From CAYTZH01 sp964442285 (GTDB lineage Bacteria; Myxococcota_A; UBA9160; JAFDET01), in NCBI GenBank assembly GCA_964442285.1, contig CAYTZH010000009.1:62001-126000 (forward strand): a stretch of 64,000 bases of DNA, written 5' to 3'. Below, in pieces: positions 1 to 9,817 of the stretch. Within the stretch, counting starts at the first letter, position 1; each line of letters begins with the position of its first letter. Below the pieces are notes generated by a model that was not told the origin of the DNA, ran no database searches, and worked only from the letters and a program-made list of their open reading frames with translations. The translations under genes and the position numbers were made by a program.

Positions 1-1415
1 TCGTCGCCGTCCTGGACGACCGCGGCTGCGCCCGCGCCCACGTGGTGGGCTACTCGATGGGCGGTCGCGTGGCCCTCGGCCTGGCGGCCCTGCGCCCGGA
101 GCGCGTGGCGAGCGCGGTGGTGGTGGGCGCCTCGGCGGGGCTGGAGGACCCGGCGGCCCGCGCGGCCCGGCGCGCCAGCGACGAGGCCCTGGCCGACGCG
201 ATCGAGACCGATGGCGTGGCCGCCTTCACCGAGCGCTGGATGGCGAATCCGCTCTTTGCGAGCCAGCGCGAGCGGCGCGGCGAGGAGTTCTGGCGCCGCG
301 CCCGGGCGCAGCGCCGGGAGAACCGGCCCGAGGGCCTGGCGCGCTCGCTGCGCGGCCTCGGCACTGGCGCCCAGCCGCCGCTGCACGCCGCGCTCGAAGC
401 GGTCGACGTGCCCGTGCTCCTCGTCGTCGGCGCCGACGACGCCAAGTTCCGGGGCGTCGCCGACGCGCTGCTGCCCCGACTCCGTCGCGGCGAGCTCTGC
501 GTCCTGCCGGACGCCGGCCACGCCGCCCATCTCGAGAACCCCGCGGCGTTTCGCGCCGCCCTGCGCGACTTCCTCGCCCGAAAGGAGAATCCCGTGAGCT
601 CGCTCGACTGGAAGACCATCAAGTCCTACGAAGACATCCGCCTCGAGAAGTGCGACGGCGTGGCCAAGATCACCATCGCCCGGCCGGAGGTCCGCAACGC
701 CTTCCGACCGAAGACCCTGACGGAGCTGATCGAGGCCTTCGGCGTCGTTCGCGACGACCCGGAGGTGGGCGTGGTCCTGTTCACCGGCGAGGGTCCCGAC
801 GCCTTCTGCTCCGGCGGCGACCAGCGGGTGCGGGGCGAGGCGGGCTACGTGGACGACGCCGGCGTGGCCCGGCTGAACGCCCTCGACCTGCAGCGGGTGA
901 TCCGCACCCTGCCCAAGCCGGTGATCGCCCTGGTCGCCGGCTACGCCATCGGCGGCGGCCACGTGCTGCACCTGGTCTGCGATCTCACCATCGCCGCCGA
1001 GAACGCGCGCTTCGGCCAGACCGGCCCGAAGGTGGGAAGCTTCGACGGCGGCTTCGGGGCCTCCTACATGGCGCGCATCGTCGGCCAGAAGAAGGCCCGG
1101 GAGATCTGGTACCTCTGCCAGCAGTACGACGCCCGGGAGGCCCTCGACATGGGCCTCGTCAACACGGTGGTCCCCCTGGAGGCGCTCGAGGAGACCGGCG
1201 TCGCCTGGGCGCGGCGGATCCTGCAGCACAGCCCTCTGGCGATCCGCTGTCTCAAGTCCGCCTTCAACGCCGACTGCGACGGCCAGGCGGGTCTCCAGGA
1301 GCTGGCGGGCAACGCCACCCTCCTCTTCTACATGACCGAGGAGGCCCAGGAGGGCCGCAACGCCTTCCTCGAGAAGCGGCGGCCCGAGTTCGACCGCTTC
1401 CCCTGGCGTCCCTAG
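1..1415 (+). CDS. menH-menB: MenH (C-terminal part) continuous in frame with MenB
   Basis: The frame is open from the left edge (first whole codon at base 3), so the MenH N-terminus lies outside the window. The first part is an alpha/beta hydrolase with nucleophile elbow GYSMGG, an acid-loop region GADDAKF and the catalytic histidine in PDAGHAAHLENP. This matches MenH, which releases pyruvate from SEPHCHC to give 2-succinyl-6-hydroxy-2,4-cyclohexadiene-1-carboxylate. No stop follows the hydrolase. The same frame runs through ARKENPVSSLDW into a full MenB ending at TAG 1413-1415. A good ribosome site and GTG lie exactly at the MenB border, so the product may be a fusion, a separately initiated MenB, or both. 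The hydrolase frame is intact up to the junction, which argues against a simple frameshift. Confidence 0.8.
   Translation, partial: VAVLDDRGCARAHVVGYSMGGRVALGLAALRPERVASAVVVGASAGLEDPAARAARRASDEALADAIETDGVAAFTERWMANPLFASQRERRGEEFWRRARAQRRENRPEGLARSLRGLGTGAQPPLHAALEAVDVPVLLVVGADDAKFRGVADALLPRLRRGELCVLPDAGHAAHLENPAAFRAALRDFLARKENPVSSLDWKTIKSYEDIRLEKCDGVAKITIARPEVRNAFRPKTLTELIEAFGVVRDDPEVGVVLFTGEGPDAFCSGGDQRVRGEAGYVDDAGVARLNALDLQRVIRTLPKPVIALVAGYAIGGGHVLHLVCDLTIAAENARFGQTGPKVGSFDGGFGASYMARIVGQKKAREIWYLCQQYDAREALDMGLVNTVVPLEALEETGVAWARRILQHSPLAIRCLKSAFNADCDGQAGLQELAGNATLLFYMTEEAQEGRNAFLEKRRPEFDRFPWRP
581..587 (+). promoter_or_regulatory. Ribosome binding site inside the menH-menB frame
   Basis: AAAGGAG sits 6 bases before GTG 594, with no stop codon separating menH from menB. 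It supports independent initiation of MenB although the upstream frame reads through. Confidence 0.6.
594..1415 (+). CDS. menB: 1,4-dihydroxy-2-naphthoyl-CoA synthase, internal-start form
   Basis: This 273-residue crotonase-fold enzyme cyclises o-succinylbenzoyl-CoA to DHNA-CoA in menaquinone synthesis. From GTG 594 it begins VSSLDWKTIKSYEDI, like ordinary MenB N-termini, and its length matches the family. Visible motifs are the oxyanion-hole segment SGGDQRVRG, GQTGPKVGSFDGGFG and the C-terminal MTEEAQEGRNAF, all very close to E. coli MenB. The Gly in QTGPK is the mark of bicarbonate-dependent type I MenB; type II enzymes carry Asp there. I chose this start because AAAGGAG lies 6 bases upstream. 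It is the second cistron of menH-menB-menA-menC-menE. Confidence 0.88.
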   Translation: MSSLDWKTIKSYEDIRLEKCDGVAKITIARPEVRNAFRPKTLTELIEAFGVVRDDPEVGVVLFTGEGPDAFCSGGDQRVRGEAGYVDDAGVARLNALDLQRVIRTLPKPVIALVAGYAIGGGHVLHLVCDLTIAAENARFGQTGPKVGSFDGGFGASYMARIVGQKKAREIWYLCQQYDAREALDMGLVNTVVPLEALEETGVAWARRILQHSPLAIRCLKSAFNADCDGQAGLQELAGNATLLFYMTEEAQEGRNAFLEKRRPEFDRFPWRP

Positions 1416-1425
1416 GGCGCCCGGC

Positions 1426-2297
<872 letters not shown>

Positions 2298-2301
<4 letters not shown>

Positions 2302-3299
2302 TGGAGGCGCGCCGCCACCCGATCCGGCTGCCCCTGCGAACGCCGCTGGTCACCGCAGCCGGTCCGATCCCGGATCGCGCGGGCTGGCTGGTCGAGGTGG
2401 GCGACGAAGCTGGACCGCGCGGCTACGGCGAGGCCCTGCCGCTGCGGGGCTTCACCGACGAGGCCACCGCCCTCGCGGCCGGACTCGCCTGGGCCCGCGC
2501 GGACCGGGCCGCGCGGGCCGCGGGCCAGCGCCTGGCGGAGCGCCTGGCCGCGCAGCTCGGGACCGAGGCGCGCGACGCGGTGGCGGTGAGCGCGCTGCTG
2601 GCCAACGTGGATCCGGCACCCCTCGCCCGCGCCGCGTCGCGGGCCCGCGCCGAGGGATTCGCGGCGGCGAAGCTGAAGCTGGTGGCCGGCGGCGGCGCCG
2701 CGGACCGGGAGCGGGTGCGCGTCGTGCGGGAGGCCGCGCCCGATCTCGCGCTCCGGGTCGACGCCAACGGCAGCCTGGACGAGGCCGCCGCCCTCGACCT
2801 CTGCCGCTTCCTCGCCCGACACGGGGTCGAGTACCTGGAGCAGCCGCTGCCGGCCCGGGACCTGGCCGGGCTGACGCGACTGCGGGCGCACTCGCCCCTG
2901 CCGCTCGCGGCCGACGAGTCGGTCGCGAGCGCGGCGTCGGGCCGGGCGGTGATCGCCCAGCGTGCGGCTGACGTGCTGATCCTCAAGCCCACCCTGCTCA
3001 CTCCCGAGGACGCCCTCGAGCTGGCGCGCCGGGCGATCGACGCGGGCCTCGCGCTGGTGGTGACCTCCGCCCTCGACGGGGCCGTGGGCCGCGCCGCGGC
3101 GCTGCACTTCGCGGCGGCGCTGCCCGCCCCGCTCCGTCCCGCCGGGCTCGCCACCGGCGCGCTCCTCGCCGACGACCTGGCCGCCGCGCCGGAGCCCGCG
3201 AGGGGGCGTCTGGAGGTTCCGAGCGGACCGGGGCTCGGGATCGAGCCGGATCCGCGAGCCCTCGCCCGCCTCGGCGCCGCAGCGGGAGCCGCCGCGTGA
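2298..3299 (+). CDS. menC: o-Succinylbenzoate synthase
   Basis: An enolase-superfamily enzyme of 333 residues that dehydrates SHCHC to o-succinylbenzoate. The catalytic set is recognisable: KLKL (acid/base lysines), the metal ligands in LRVDANGS, EYLEQPL and AADESV, and the second base lysine in ILKPTLL. I start at ATG 2298, which overlaps the menA stop (ATGA); ATG 2301 is in frame one codon later. A longer frame reaches back to 2157, but that stretch overlaps menA and has Arg/Pro-rich shadow composition. The stop overlaps the menE start as GTGA. Confidence 0.9.
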
Positions 3300-4741
3300 A
3301 GACGCCGATCTGGATCGAGCAGCGCGCCGACCTGGCACCGCACGACCCGGCGCTCTGCTTCGGCGACGCGGTCTGGACCTGGCGCGCGCTCGCCCGTGCC
3401 AGCCGCCGCCGCGCCGAGGCGCTGCGCGGCGCGGGGGTGCGCCCCGGGGACCTCCTGGCGGTGCTCGGCGGGAACGCCCCCGACGCCGTCGCGCTCTTCC
3501 ACGCGGCGGCGCGCTGCGGCGCGTCGCTGCTGCCCCTGAACCTCCGCCTCACCGAGGCCGAGCGCCGCGGCCTCCTCGAGGACGCCCGGGCCGACTGGCT
3601 GGTGGTCGATGCGGGGCCGCCCAAGGCCCTGGCCGCGACCGACACCGATCCGTGCGAGTTGCCCCTCGCGAGCGGCATCTCCCTCGATGCGGTCTGCGCC
3701 GTCCTCTACACCTCGGGCACCACGGGCCGGCCCAAGGGCGCGGAGCTCTCCTTCGGCGCCTTCCTGGCCAGCGCGGTGGCCTCGGCGGCGCTGCTCGGAG
3801 CCCCGCCCGGGGAGCGCTGGCTCGCCTGCATGCCCCTCTACCACGTCGGCGGACTGGCGATCCTGGCGCGGAGCGCGCTCTTCGGTGCCTGCGTCGTGCT
3901 CCACGAGCGCTTCGACCCCGAGGCCGTGGCGCGGAGCCTCGCCGAAGACGGCATCACCGTCGTGTCGCTCGTGCCGACCATGCTCCGCCGCCTGCTCGAG
4001 ACCTGGGGCGACGCCCCGCCGCCCGCCTCGCTCCGCTGCGCGCTAGTCGGTGGGGGGCCGCTCGCGCCCAGCCTGCTGGAGCGGGCGTGGCGAGCCGGCT
4101 GGCCGGTCAGCCCCACCTATGGACTCACGGAGGCGTGCTCCCAGGTGGCCACGCTGCCGCCGGGACGGCGGAGCCCCGTCGGCGCCGCCGGGCGCGCGCT
4201 GCCGGGAACCGAGCTGTCGATCCGCGACGACGCGGGAGGCGCGCTGCCCGCCGGCGAGATCGGCGAGATCTGCGTTCGCGGCCCGACGCTCATGCGCGGC
4301 TACCGGGACCGGCTCGACGCCACGACCCGGGCGCTGCGCGGCGGCTGGCTGCACACGGGCGACGCCGGCTTCCTCGACACCGGGGGCTTTCTGCACGTGG
4401 TCGACCGGCGCAGCGACCTGGTGGTGAGCGGTGGGGAGAACGTCTATCCCGCCGAGGTGGAGGCCGTGCTCGCCGCCCATCCGGACGTGGCGGAGGCGGG
4501 CGTCGCGGGCGAGCCCGACCCGGACCTGGGTCAGCGGGTGGCCGCCTGGGTGGTGCCGGTCGCGGGACGAGCCGTCGATCCGGCCGCCCTCGAGTCCTTC
4601 TGTCGCGAGCGGCTCGCCGGCTTCAAGCGGCCGCGGGCGATCTACCGGGTGAACGCGCTCCCGCGCACGGCGTCGGGCAAGCTGCGGCGGTCGGCGCTGA
4701 CCTCCGACTCCGACGGCGGCGGGGGCACCAGCGCCTCGTAG
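3296..4741 (+). CDS. menE: o-Succinylbenzoate-CoA ligase
   Basis: An ANL-superfamily adenylating enzyme (481 residues) that activates o-succinylbenzoate with ATP and CoA ahead of MenB. The P-loop signature YTSGTTGRPKGAE is near residue 140, the adenylate-binding motif PTYGLTEACSQ near 275, the hinge HVVDRRSDLVVSGGENVYP near 370 and the C-terminal lysine in ASGKLRRSAL. GTG 3296 overlaps the menC stop. Position as last men gene makes MenE rather than a generic acyl-CoA ligase the best call. The last residues (Ser/Gly-rich) extend past the usual end and share DNA with the 3' end of a convergent decayed CYTH gene. Confidence 0.88.
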   Translation: MKTPIWIEQRADLAPHDPALCFGDAVWTWRALARASRRRAEALRGAGVRPGDLLAVLGGNAPDAVALFHAAARCGASLLPLNLRLTEAERRGLLEDARADWLVVDAGPPKALAATDTDPCELPLASGISLDAVCAVLYTSGTTGRPKGAELSFGAFLASAVASAALLGAPPGERWLACMPLYHVGGLAILARSALFGACVVLHERFDPEAVARSLAEDGITVVSLVPTMLRRLLETWGDAPPPASLRCALVGGGPLAPSLLERAWRAGWPVSPTYGLTEACSQVATLPPGRRSPVGAAGRALPGTELSIRDDAGGALPAGEIGEICVRGPTLMRGYRDRLDATTRALRGGWLHTGDAGFLDTGGFLHVVDRRSDLVVSGGENVYPAEVEAVLAAHPDVAEAGVAGEPDPDLGQRVAAWVVPVAGRAVDPAALESFCRERLAGFKRPRAIYRVNALPRTASGKLRRSALTSDSDGGGGTSAS

Positions 4742-5141
4742 GAGGTCGCGATCCGCAGGGCCGCGCCCAGGCCGAGCCGTGCCATGAGCGCCTCGACGAG
4801 CGCTCGCTGCGCGGACTCCGCCTCGGTGCTCCCATCGAAGACGGCCTCGAGCTCCATGAAGGAGCCCAGCCCCTCCACCCGGTCCAGGTGGATGCGCACG
4901 TGGTGGTGGAGGAAGATCTCGCGCCGCTTCGTCACCACCCGGTCGACGCCGAGCAGCTCCTCCAGCAGCGCCTTCGTCGCGAGAGGCTCGACTCGCGCAG
5001 CTTGAGCCGCCCCCGGCGCGTCCGGAAGTAGGTGTCCACCTGGTCGTCGACGCCCACGTACCCCGTGGCCAGCGCCCGCGCCCGCTCGCGCAGGGCGGCC
5101 AGGTCGTCGCAGCGGGCCTTGATCTCGAAGTTCGCACTCAT
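4642..5141 (-). pseudogene. CYTH-domain (class IV adenylate cyclase/ThTPase-type) gene, deleted and frameshifted
   Basis: Reading starts well at ATG 5141: MSANFEIKARCDDL, then VDTYFRTRRGRLKLRES, the N-terminal half of a CYTH (CyaB/ThTPase) fold with its ExExK-like strand. After about residue 50 the family homology jumps to another frame: TKALLEELLGVDRVVTKRRE followed by VRIHLDRVEGLGSFMELE, which holds the characteristic EGLG(S/T)F(M/L)ELE strand. The middle strands, roughly 30-40 residues, are missing. A deletion together with a frame change therefore makes this a remnant. Its 3' end runs into menE on the opposite strand. It lies 22 bases below the HAD gene and was probably cotranscribed with it. 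Confidence 0.7.
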
Positions 5142-5163
5142 CCGAGCCGCTCGAAGTCGACGC

Positions 5164-5772
5164 TCACCCGACGCCCAGCAGCGCGGGGAGCTCCGAGAGC
5201 CGGTCCGCCCGGGCGTCGCCGTCCATGCGGAAGCCCACGAAGCGCACGCCCGCGGCGCGGGCCGCGTCGCGGTCGTTGTGGGTGTCGCCCACCAGCACCG
5301 CGTCGTCGGTCGAGGCACGCAGGGCGCGGCAGGCCGCCAGCACCATGTCGGGGGCCGGCTTGGCGTTCGGGACGTCGGTCCCGCCCACCACGGCGTCGAG
5401 GGCGAGCCCGCCCCGCTCGAGGACGGCGCGGGCGATGGGCGCCGGCGTATTGGTCACCAGCGCCAGCCCGCAGCCGGCGCCGCGCAGGGCGGCGATCACG
5501 GCGGGGCCTTCGGCATCGAAGCGGAGGCGCTCCGCGTGGTCGAGGTAGAGGGCGTCGTAGCGGCGCTCGATCTCCGCCACGTCGTGGCGGGGGAAGCAGC
5601 GCTCCACGTCCTGCTCGATTCCCTGACCCCACATGTCGGCGAAGGCCCCGGGCGCGATGGCCGCGTAGCCGAGGTCGCGCGCCACCCGGTTCATCACGTG
5701 GAACCAGACGTCGTAGCTGTCGACCAGCACGCCATCGAGATCGAAGAGCACGGCCCGGGCCCGCGGGCTCAC
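5164..5772 (-). CDS. HAD-superfamily phosphatase, phosphoglycolate phosphatase-like
   Basis: A 202-residue haloacid dehalogenase-fold hydrolase of the Gph/beta-phosphoglucomutase type. Motif I is LFDLDGVLVDS at the N-terminus with the nucleophile and acid/base Asp. Motif II is LVTNTP, motif III the lysine in NAKPAPD, and motif IV VGDTHNDRDAA. The helical cap lies between motifs I and II (about residues 20-85). GTG 5772 overlaps the stop of the upstream symporter gene (GTGA), so the two are coupled. The substrate cannot be read from sequence; phosphoglycolate or another small phosphate ester is likely. Confidence 0.85.
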   Translation of the reverse strand: MSPRARAVLFDLDGVLVDSYDVWFHVMNRVARDLGYAAIAPGAFADMWGQGIEQDVERCFPRHDVAEIERRYDALYLDHAERLRFDAEGPAVIAALRGAGCGLALVTNTPAPIARAVLERGGLALDAVVGGTDVPNAKPAPDMVLAACRALRASTDDAVLVGDTHNDRDAARAAGVRFVGFRMDGDARADRLSELPALLGVG

Positions 5773-7148
5773 GCGTGGCCCCGTCGCTCGACGAAGCTCC
5801 GGGTCTCGGCGACCACGACGCCCGAGAGCAGCACCAGGCCGATCAGGTTGGGGAGCGCCATGAGCCCGTTCATGACGTCGGAGAAGAGCCAGATGGCCCG
5901 CCCCAGGAACCACGGTCCGATCACCACCATGGCGGCGAACACCACCCGGTAGGGCACCACGGCCCGGGTGCCGAGCAGGAACTGCAGGGACTTCTCGCCG
6001 TAGTAGCTCCAGCCGAGGACGGTCGTGAAGGCGAAGACGGACAGACCCAGCGCCACCAGGGCGCTGCCGAAGGTCCCCGGCAGGCTGATCTCGAAGGCCG
6101 TGGCAGTCATGGCCGAGCCGTCGGTGCCGGCCAGCTGCGACGGATCCTGGACCGCGGTGGTGAGGATCACCAGGCCGGTCAGCGTGCAGATGACCAGGGT
6201 GTCGATGAAGGTCTGGGTCATCGAGACCAGGGCCTGGCGCGCGGGCTCCCGGGTCTCCGCGGCCGCGGCGGCGATGCCGGCCGAGCCCAGGCCGCTCTCG
6301 TTGGAGAAGATGCCGCGGGCCACACCGAAGCGGATCGCCGCGGCGACGCCGGCGCCCGCGAGCCCGCCGCCGAGGGCGTCGCCGCCGAAGGCGCCGACGA
6401 ACACCGCGGCCAGCGCCTGGGGGATGTAGGCGACGTTCAGGATCAGGACGACCACCGCCGCCACCAGGTACCCGACGAGCATGATGGGGACGAGCACGCC
6501 GGCCACCCGGCCGAGGGAGCGGATCCCGCCGAGGGTCACCCCGGCCACGCCCACCGCCATCACCCCCTGCACGAGGCGCGGACTCCAGCCGAAGCTGTCG
6601 TGCAGGGCGTTGCCCACCGCCTGCCCCTGCACCCCGTTGCCGATCCCGAAGGCGGCAACGGCAGCGAAGAGCGCGTAGGCCGCGCCCAGGGGAACCCCGA
6701 CCCGGGGGATTCCGCGGGCCAGGAAGTACATCGGGCCCCCGGACATGTGGCCGCGGTCGTCCACTTCGCGGTAGCGCACCGAGAGCAGGCCCTCGGCGTA
6801 CTTGGTCGCCATGCCCACCAGGCCCGTCATCCACATCCAGAACAGGGCCCCGGGCCCGCCCGCGGCGATGGCGGTGGCCACGCCGGCGATGTTGCCCGTG
6901 CCGACGGTGGCCGCGAGGGCGGTCATCAGGGACTGGAAGTGGGAGATGTCGCCCTGGGCCGTGCGCTCCTTCCGCACCACCAGGGCGAACCAGAGCGAGT
7001 GGCCCAGCTGGGTGAACTGGATGCCGCGAAGCAGCCAGGTCAGGTAGAGCCCGACCGCCGCCAGCAGCGGCGTCAGGAACGCCGGCCCCCAGATGAATCC
7101 GGACGCGGCGTCGAGCCATTGCTCCACGCTCCGGGAGAAGTCGCTCAT
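5769..7148 (-). CDS. Sodium:alanine/glycine symporter (AGCS family)
   Basis: A 459-residue inner-membrane amino-acid:cation symporter. The family signature is clear near residue 95: GTGNIAGVATAIAAGGPGA followed by LFWMWMTGLVG. ISHFQSLMTALAATVGTG precedes it and SGGPMYFLARG follows. About ten or eleven hydrophobic segments are visible. This family carries alanine, glycine or related amino acids with sodium. It is the first gene of a minus-strand unit with the HAD phosphatase and the CYTH remnant. It diverges from the GPH permease across a gap of about 96 bases. Confidence 0.9.
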   Translation of the reverse strand: MSDFSRSVEQWLDAASGFIWGPAFLTPLLAAVGLYLTWLLRGIQFTQLGHSLWFALVVRKERTAQGDISHFQSLMTALAATVGTGNIAGVATAIAAGGPGALFWMWMTGLVGMATKYAEGLLSVRYREVDDRGHMSGGPMYFLARGIPRVGVPLGAAYALFAAVAAFGIGNGVQGQAVGNALHDSFGWSPRLVQGVMAVGVAGVTLGGIRSLGRVAGVLVPIMLVGYLVAAVVVLILNVAYIPQALAAVFVGAFGGDALGGGLAGAGVAAAIRFGVARGIFSNESGLGSAGIAAAAAETREPARQALVSMTQTFIDTLVICTLTGLVILTTAVQDPSQLAGTDGSAMTATAFEISLPGTFGSALVALGLSVFAFTTVLGWSYYGEKSLQFLLGTRAVVPYRVVFAAMVVIGPWFLGRAIWLFSDVMNGLMALPNLIGLVLLSGVVVAETRSFVERRGHA

Positions 7149-7244
7149 CGGCCTTTCGCGGGGGTCGACGCAGCCTACGCGGACCGGCAGCAGGGGTCAA
7201 CCCGGCGAGCCTCGCTGGCGGCGACCGACTACCATGGCGCCCCC

Positions 7245-8585
7245 ATGGAGCAGCGGCGGCTCTCGATCGGCACCAAGGCCGTGTACGCGCTGGGCGACCA
7301 CACGGTCAACATCGTGCTCACCTCGACGAGCCTGCTCTACCTTCCATTCCTCACCGACAAGATCGGCCTGCCGGGCACCCTCGCCGGCGCCATTCCCTGG
7401 ATCGGTCGCATCGTCGACGCTTTCACGGACCCCGCCATGGGCCGGCTCTCGGACGTCACCACCTGGTCGCGCGGGCGCCGCCGACCCTACTTCCTGATCG
7501 GCTGCATCCCGTTCGGCCTGGGATTCGCGGCGCTGTGGCTGGACTTCTCGGCGGCGTCGATGGTCGGCCGCTTCGCCTACTACACCTTCGCCTACGTGAT
7601 GCTCTCCCTCGCCATGACCGTCGTGGCCGTGCCCTATCTCTCGCTCATCCCAGAGATGTCCCGCGACTACGACGAGCGCACCTCGCTCAACACCTGGCGC
7701 GCCGCGGGCGGCTTCGTGGCCCTGTTCGTGGCCATGGGCATCAGCCTGCTCGCCCGCGCCTGGGGCGACGACGCCGCGGCCTGGCGCCAGGCCGCCACGC
7801 TGGGCGGGGTGTGGATCGCCCTGCCCTGGCTGGCCGTCTACGCCGTGAGCTTCGAGCGCCCCCTGCGCGCGGGCAGTACGACCCTGCGCTTCACCGAGGG
7901 TCTGCGCACCCTGGGACAGCACGAGACCTTCCGGACCCTGCTCGCCGTCTACATCCCCAGCCGCGTCGCCATCGACATGGTGGCCGCCATGTTCCTCTAC
8001 TACGTGACCTGGGTGGTGGGCCGCGAGGAGGACTTCGAGCTCGCCATGATCCTGCTCTTCGTGGTGGTGATCGCCTTCCTGCCCATGTGGCTGGGGCTGG
8101 CGCGCCACTTCGACAAGCGCAGCGTGTTCGTGCTGGGCATGGTGTGGTGGATCGTGGCGCAGGCCATGATCCTCTTCGGGTCGCCGGACTGGCCTCGCTG
8201 GGTGCTCTTCGCCGTGGCCGCCTTCGCCGGGGTGGGCTACGGCGTGGCCGACTTCATGCCCTGGGCCATGCTCCCGGACGTGATCGACGAGGACGAGCTG
8301 GCGTCGGGGCAGCGTCGCGAGGGACTCTACACCGGAATGTTCACGTTCGTGCGCAAGATCGGAGGCGCGACCGCGGTGCTGCTGATCGGCGTCAGCCTCG
8401 ACGTGGCGGGCTACGACGGAACGGCGGAGACCCAGTCGGGCGTGGCCGTCGGGACCATTCGCGTGCTGATGGGCGTGGTCCCGACCCTCTTCCTGCTGAG
8501 CTCGCTGTGGGCCGCGCGCCGCTACCGGCTCACGCGCGACGCCCACCATCGGATCCTGCTCGAGCTCGACGCGCGCCGGAGCTGA
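7245..8585 (+). CDS. MFS permease, GPH (glycoside-pentoside-hexuronide:cation symporter) type
   Basis: A 446-residue twelve-helix transporter. It carries the GPH loop motif VDAFTDPAMGRLSDVT followed by GRRRPYFLIG between helices 2 and 3, and a second-half DVIDEDELASGQRREG like other MelB-type proteins. Substrate is unknown; proteins annotated this way include sugar symporters and lipid-associated permeases. I took ATG 7245; ATG 7233, four codons earlier in the same frame, is also possible. The stop is only a few bases before the next MFS gene, suggesting a two-gene unit. Confidence 0.85.
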   Translation: MEQRRLSIGTKAVYALGDHTVNIVLTSTSLLYLPFLTDKIGLPGTLAGAIPWIGRIVDAFTDPAMGRLSDVTTWSRGRRRPYFLIGCIPFGLGFAALWLDFSAASMVGRFAYYTFAYVMLSLAMTVVAVPYLSLIPEMSRDYDERTSLNTWRAAGGFVALFVAMGISLLARAWGDDAAAWRQAATLGGVWIALPWLAVYAVSFERPLRAGSTTLRFTEGLRTLGQHETFRTLLAVYIPSRVAIDMVAAMFLYYVTWVVGREEDFELAMILLFVVVIAFLPMWLGLARHFDKRSVFVLGMVWWIVAQAMILFGSPDWPRWVLFAVAAFAGVGYGVADFMPWAMLPDVIDEDELASGQRREGLYTGMFTFVRKIGGATAVLLIGVSLDVAGYDGTAETQSGVAVGTIRVLMGVVPTLFLLSSLWAARRYRLTRDAHHRILLELDARRS

Positions 8586-8590
8586 GCCCG

Positions 8591-9796
8591 TTGGCCCGGG
8601 TGTTCTACGGCTGGCGCATCGTCGCCGTCGCCTTCGTCTGCGACTTCGTCGCGACCGGCTTCCTCTTCTACTCCTACGGGATCTTCTTCAAGGCCATGGC
8701 CGCGGACTTCGGCGGCTCGCGGCTGGGCGTCTCCCTGGGGCTCGGCCTCGTCAACCTGGTGGGCGGCCTGGCCGCGCCGTTCGTGGGACGCGCGGTGGAT
8801 CGCCTGCCCATCCGCCGCATCATGCTGGCGGGCGCCCTGGCCTCGAGCGTGGGCTACGCCCTCATCTCCCGGGTCGACGCGCTCTGGCAGTACTACGCCC
8901 TGCTGGGCACGTTCATCGCCCTGGGCAACCTGGGCATGGCGAACATCACGAGCCAGACCCTGGTGGCCAACTGGTTCGTCGCCCGCCGCGGTCGCGCGCT
9001 GGGCATCGCCACCATGGGCATCTCGCTCTCCGGTGTGGTCATGCCCCTGGTCGCCACCTGGCTGGTCACCCGGGTGGGCTGGCGCGGGGGCATGCTGGTC
9101 TTCGCCGTCGCCACGCTGCTGCTGGTGATGCCCCTGGTGGCGGCCGTGGTGGTGAAGCGCCCCGAGGACCTGGGGCTCGAGCCCGACGGAGCGGAGCCGC
9201 CCGCCGCAGGAGCCCCCCCGACCTCGGAACGGGTCTGGGCCAGCGCCGAGCTCCTCCGCGAGCCCCGCTTCTGGGTGCTCGTCGCCACCTTCGGCCTGGG
9301 CATGTTCGCGGTCTCGGGAATCCTGACCCACCTGCGCAACCACCTGACCGACCTGGGGATCGGACCCTGGTGGGCGGCCTCGGCCCTCTCCCTGGCCGCC
9401 GGCCTCGGCGTGCTCGGCAAGTACGTCTTCGGCGCGCTGGCCGACCGGGGCGACCCGCGTATGGCGGTGTGGACGTCCTTCGGCGCCCAGCTCGGGGGCC
9501 TGCTCCTGATCATGACGGGGAGCGACGGTCTCGCCCTCGCGGCGGGCGCGGGCGCCTTCGGACTGGGCATGGGTGGCCTGGTGCCGCTCAACGCCACCCT
9601 CGCGGGCCAGGCCTTCGGCCGGCTCTCCTACGGCAAGGCCATGGGCCTGATGCGCCCCTTCCAGATCCCGCTCCACGCGGCGGGCGTGCCCCTGGCCGGC
9701 TGGGCCTTCGACGCCACCGGAAGCTACGACCTGGCGTTCCAGATCTACGTGGTGGCGTTCCTGCTCGCCGCGGCCGCCGTCTCCCGGTTCCGCTAG
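8591..9796 (+). CDS. MFS transporter, monocarboxylate/OFA-like
   Basis: A 401-residue major facilitator protein beginning LARVFYGWRIVAVAFVCDF, a start typical of oxalate/formate antiporter-like and monocarboxylate-type MFS carriers (FYGWxIV). Twelve hydrophobic helices and the loop AVDRLPIRRIML after helix 2 are visible. The start is TTG 8591, five bases after the upstream permease stop; GTG 8600 in the same frame is an alternative. The protein ends with SRFR at the stop 9794-9796. The substrate, probably a small organic acid, cannot be assigned. Confidence 0.82.
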   Translation: MARVFYGWRIVAVAFVCDFVATGFLFYSYGIFFKAMAADFGGSRLGVSLGLGLVNLVGGLAAPFVGRAVDRLPIRRIMLAGALASSVGYALISRVDALWQYYALLGTFIALGNLGMANITSQTLVANWFVARRGRALGIATMGISLSGVVMPLVATWLVTRVGWRGGMLVFAVATLLLVMPLVAAVVVKRPEDLGLEPDGAEPPAAGAPPTSERVWASAELLREPRFWVLVATFGLGMFAVSGILTHLRNHLTDLGIGPWWAASALSLAAGLGVLGKYVFGALADRGDPRMAVWTSFGAQLGGLLLIMTGSDGLALAAGAGAFGLGMGGLVPLNATLAGQAFGRLSYGKAMGLMRPFQIPLHAAGVPLAGWAFDATGSYDLAFQIYVVAFLLAAAAVSRFR

Positions 9797-9817
9797 CGGC
9801 GTCGGCCGGATCGGGCC

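Noticed and set aside
3296..4741. Generic fatty-acyl-CoA ligase instead of MenE
   Set aside because: Motifs alone fit either, but overlap with menC and position at the end of a complete men operon make MenE much more likely.
4043..5137. Long minus-strand frame of 364 codons over menE
   Set aside because: Arg/Gly/Pro-rich shadow composition, no domain, and it lies antisense to a clear menE; only the CYTH segments at its upstream end have family sense.
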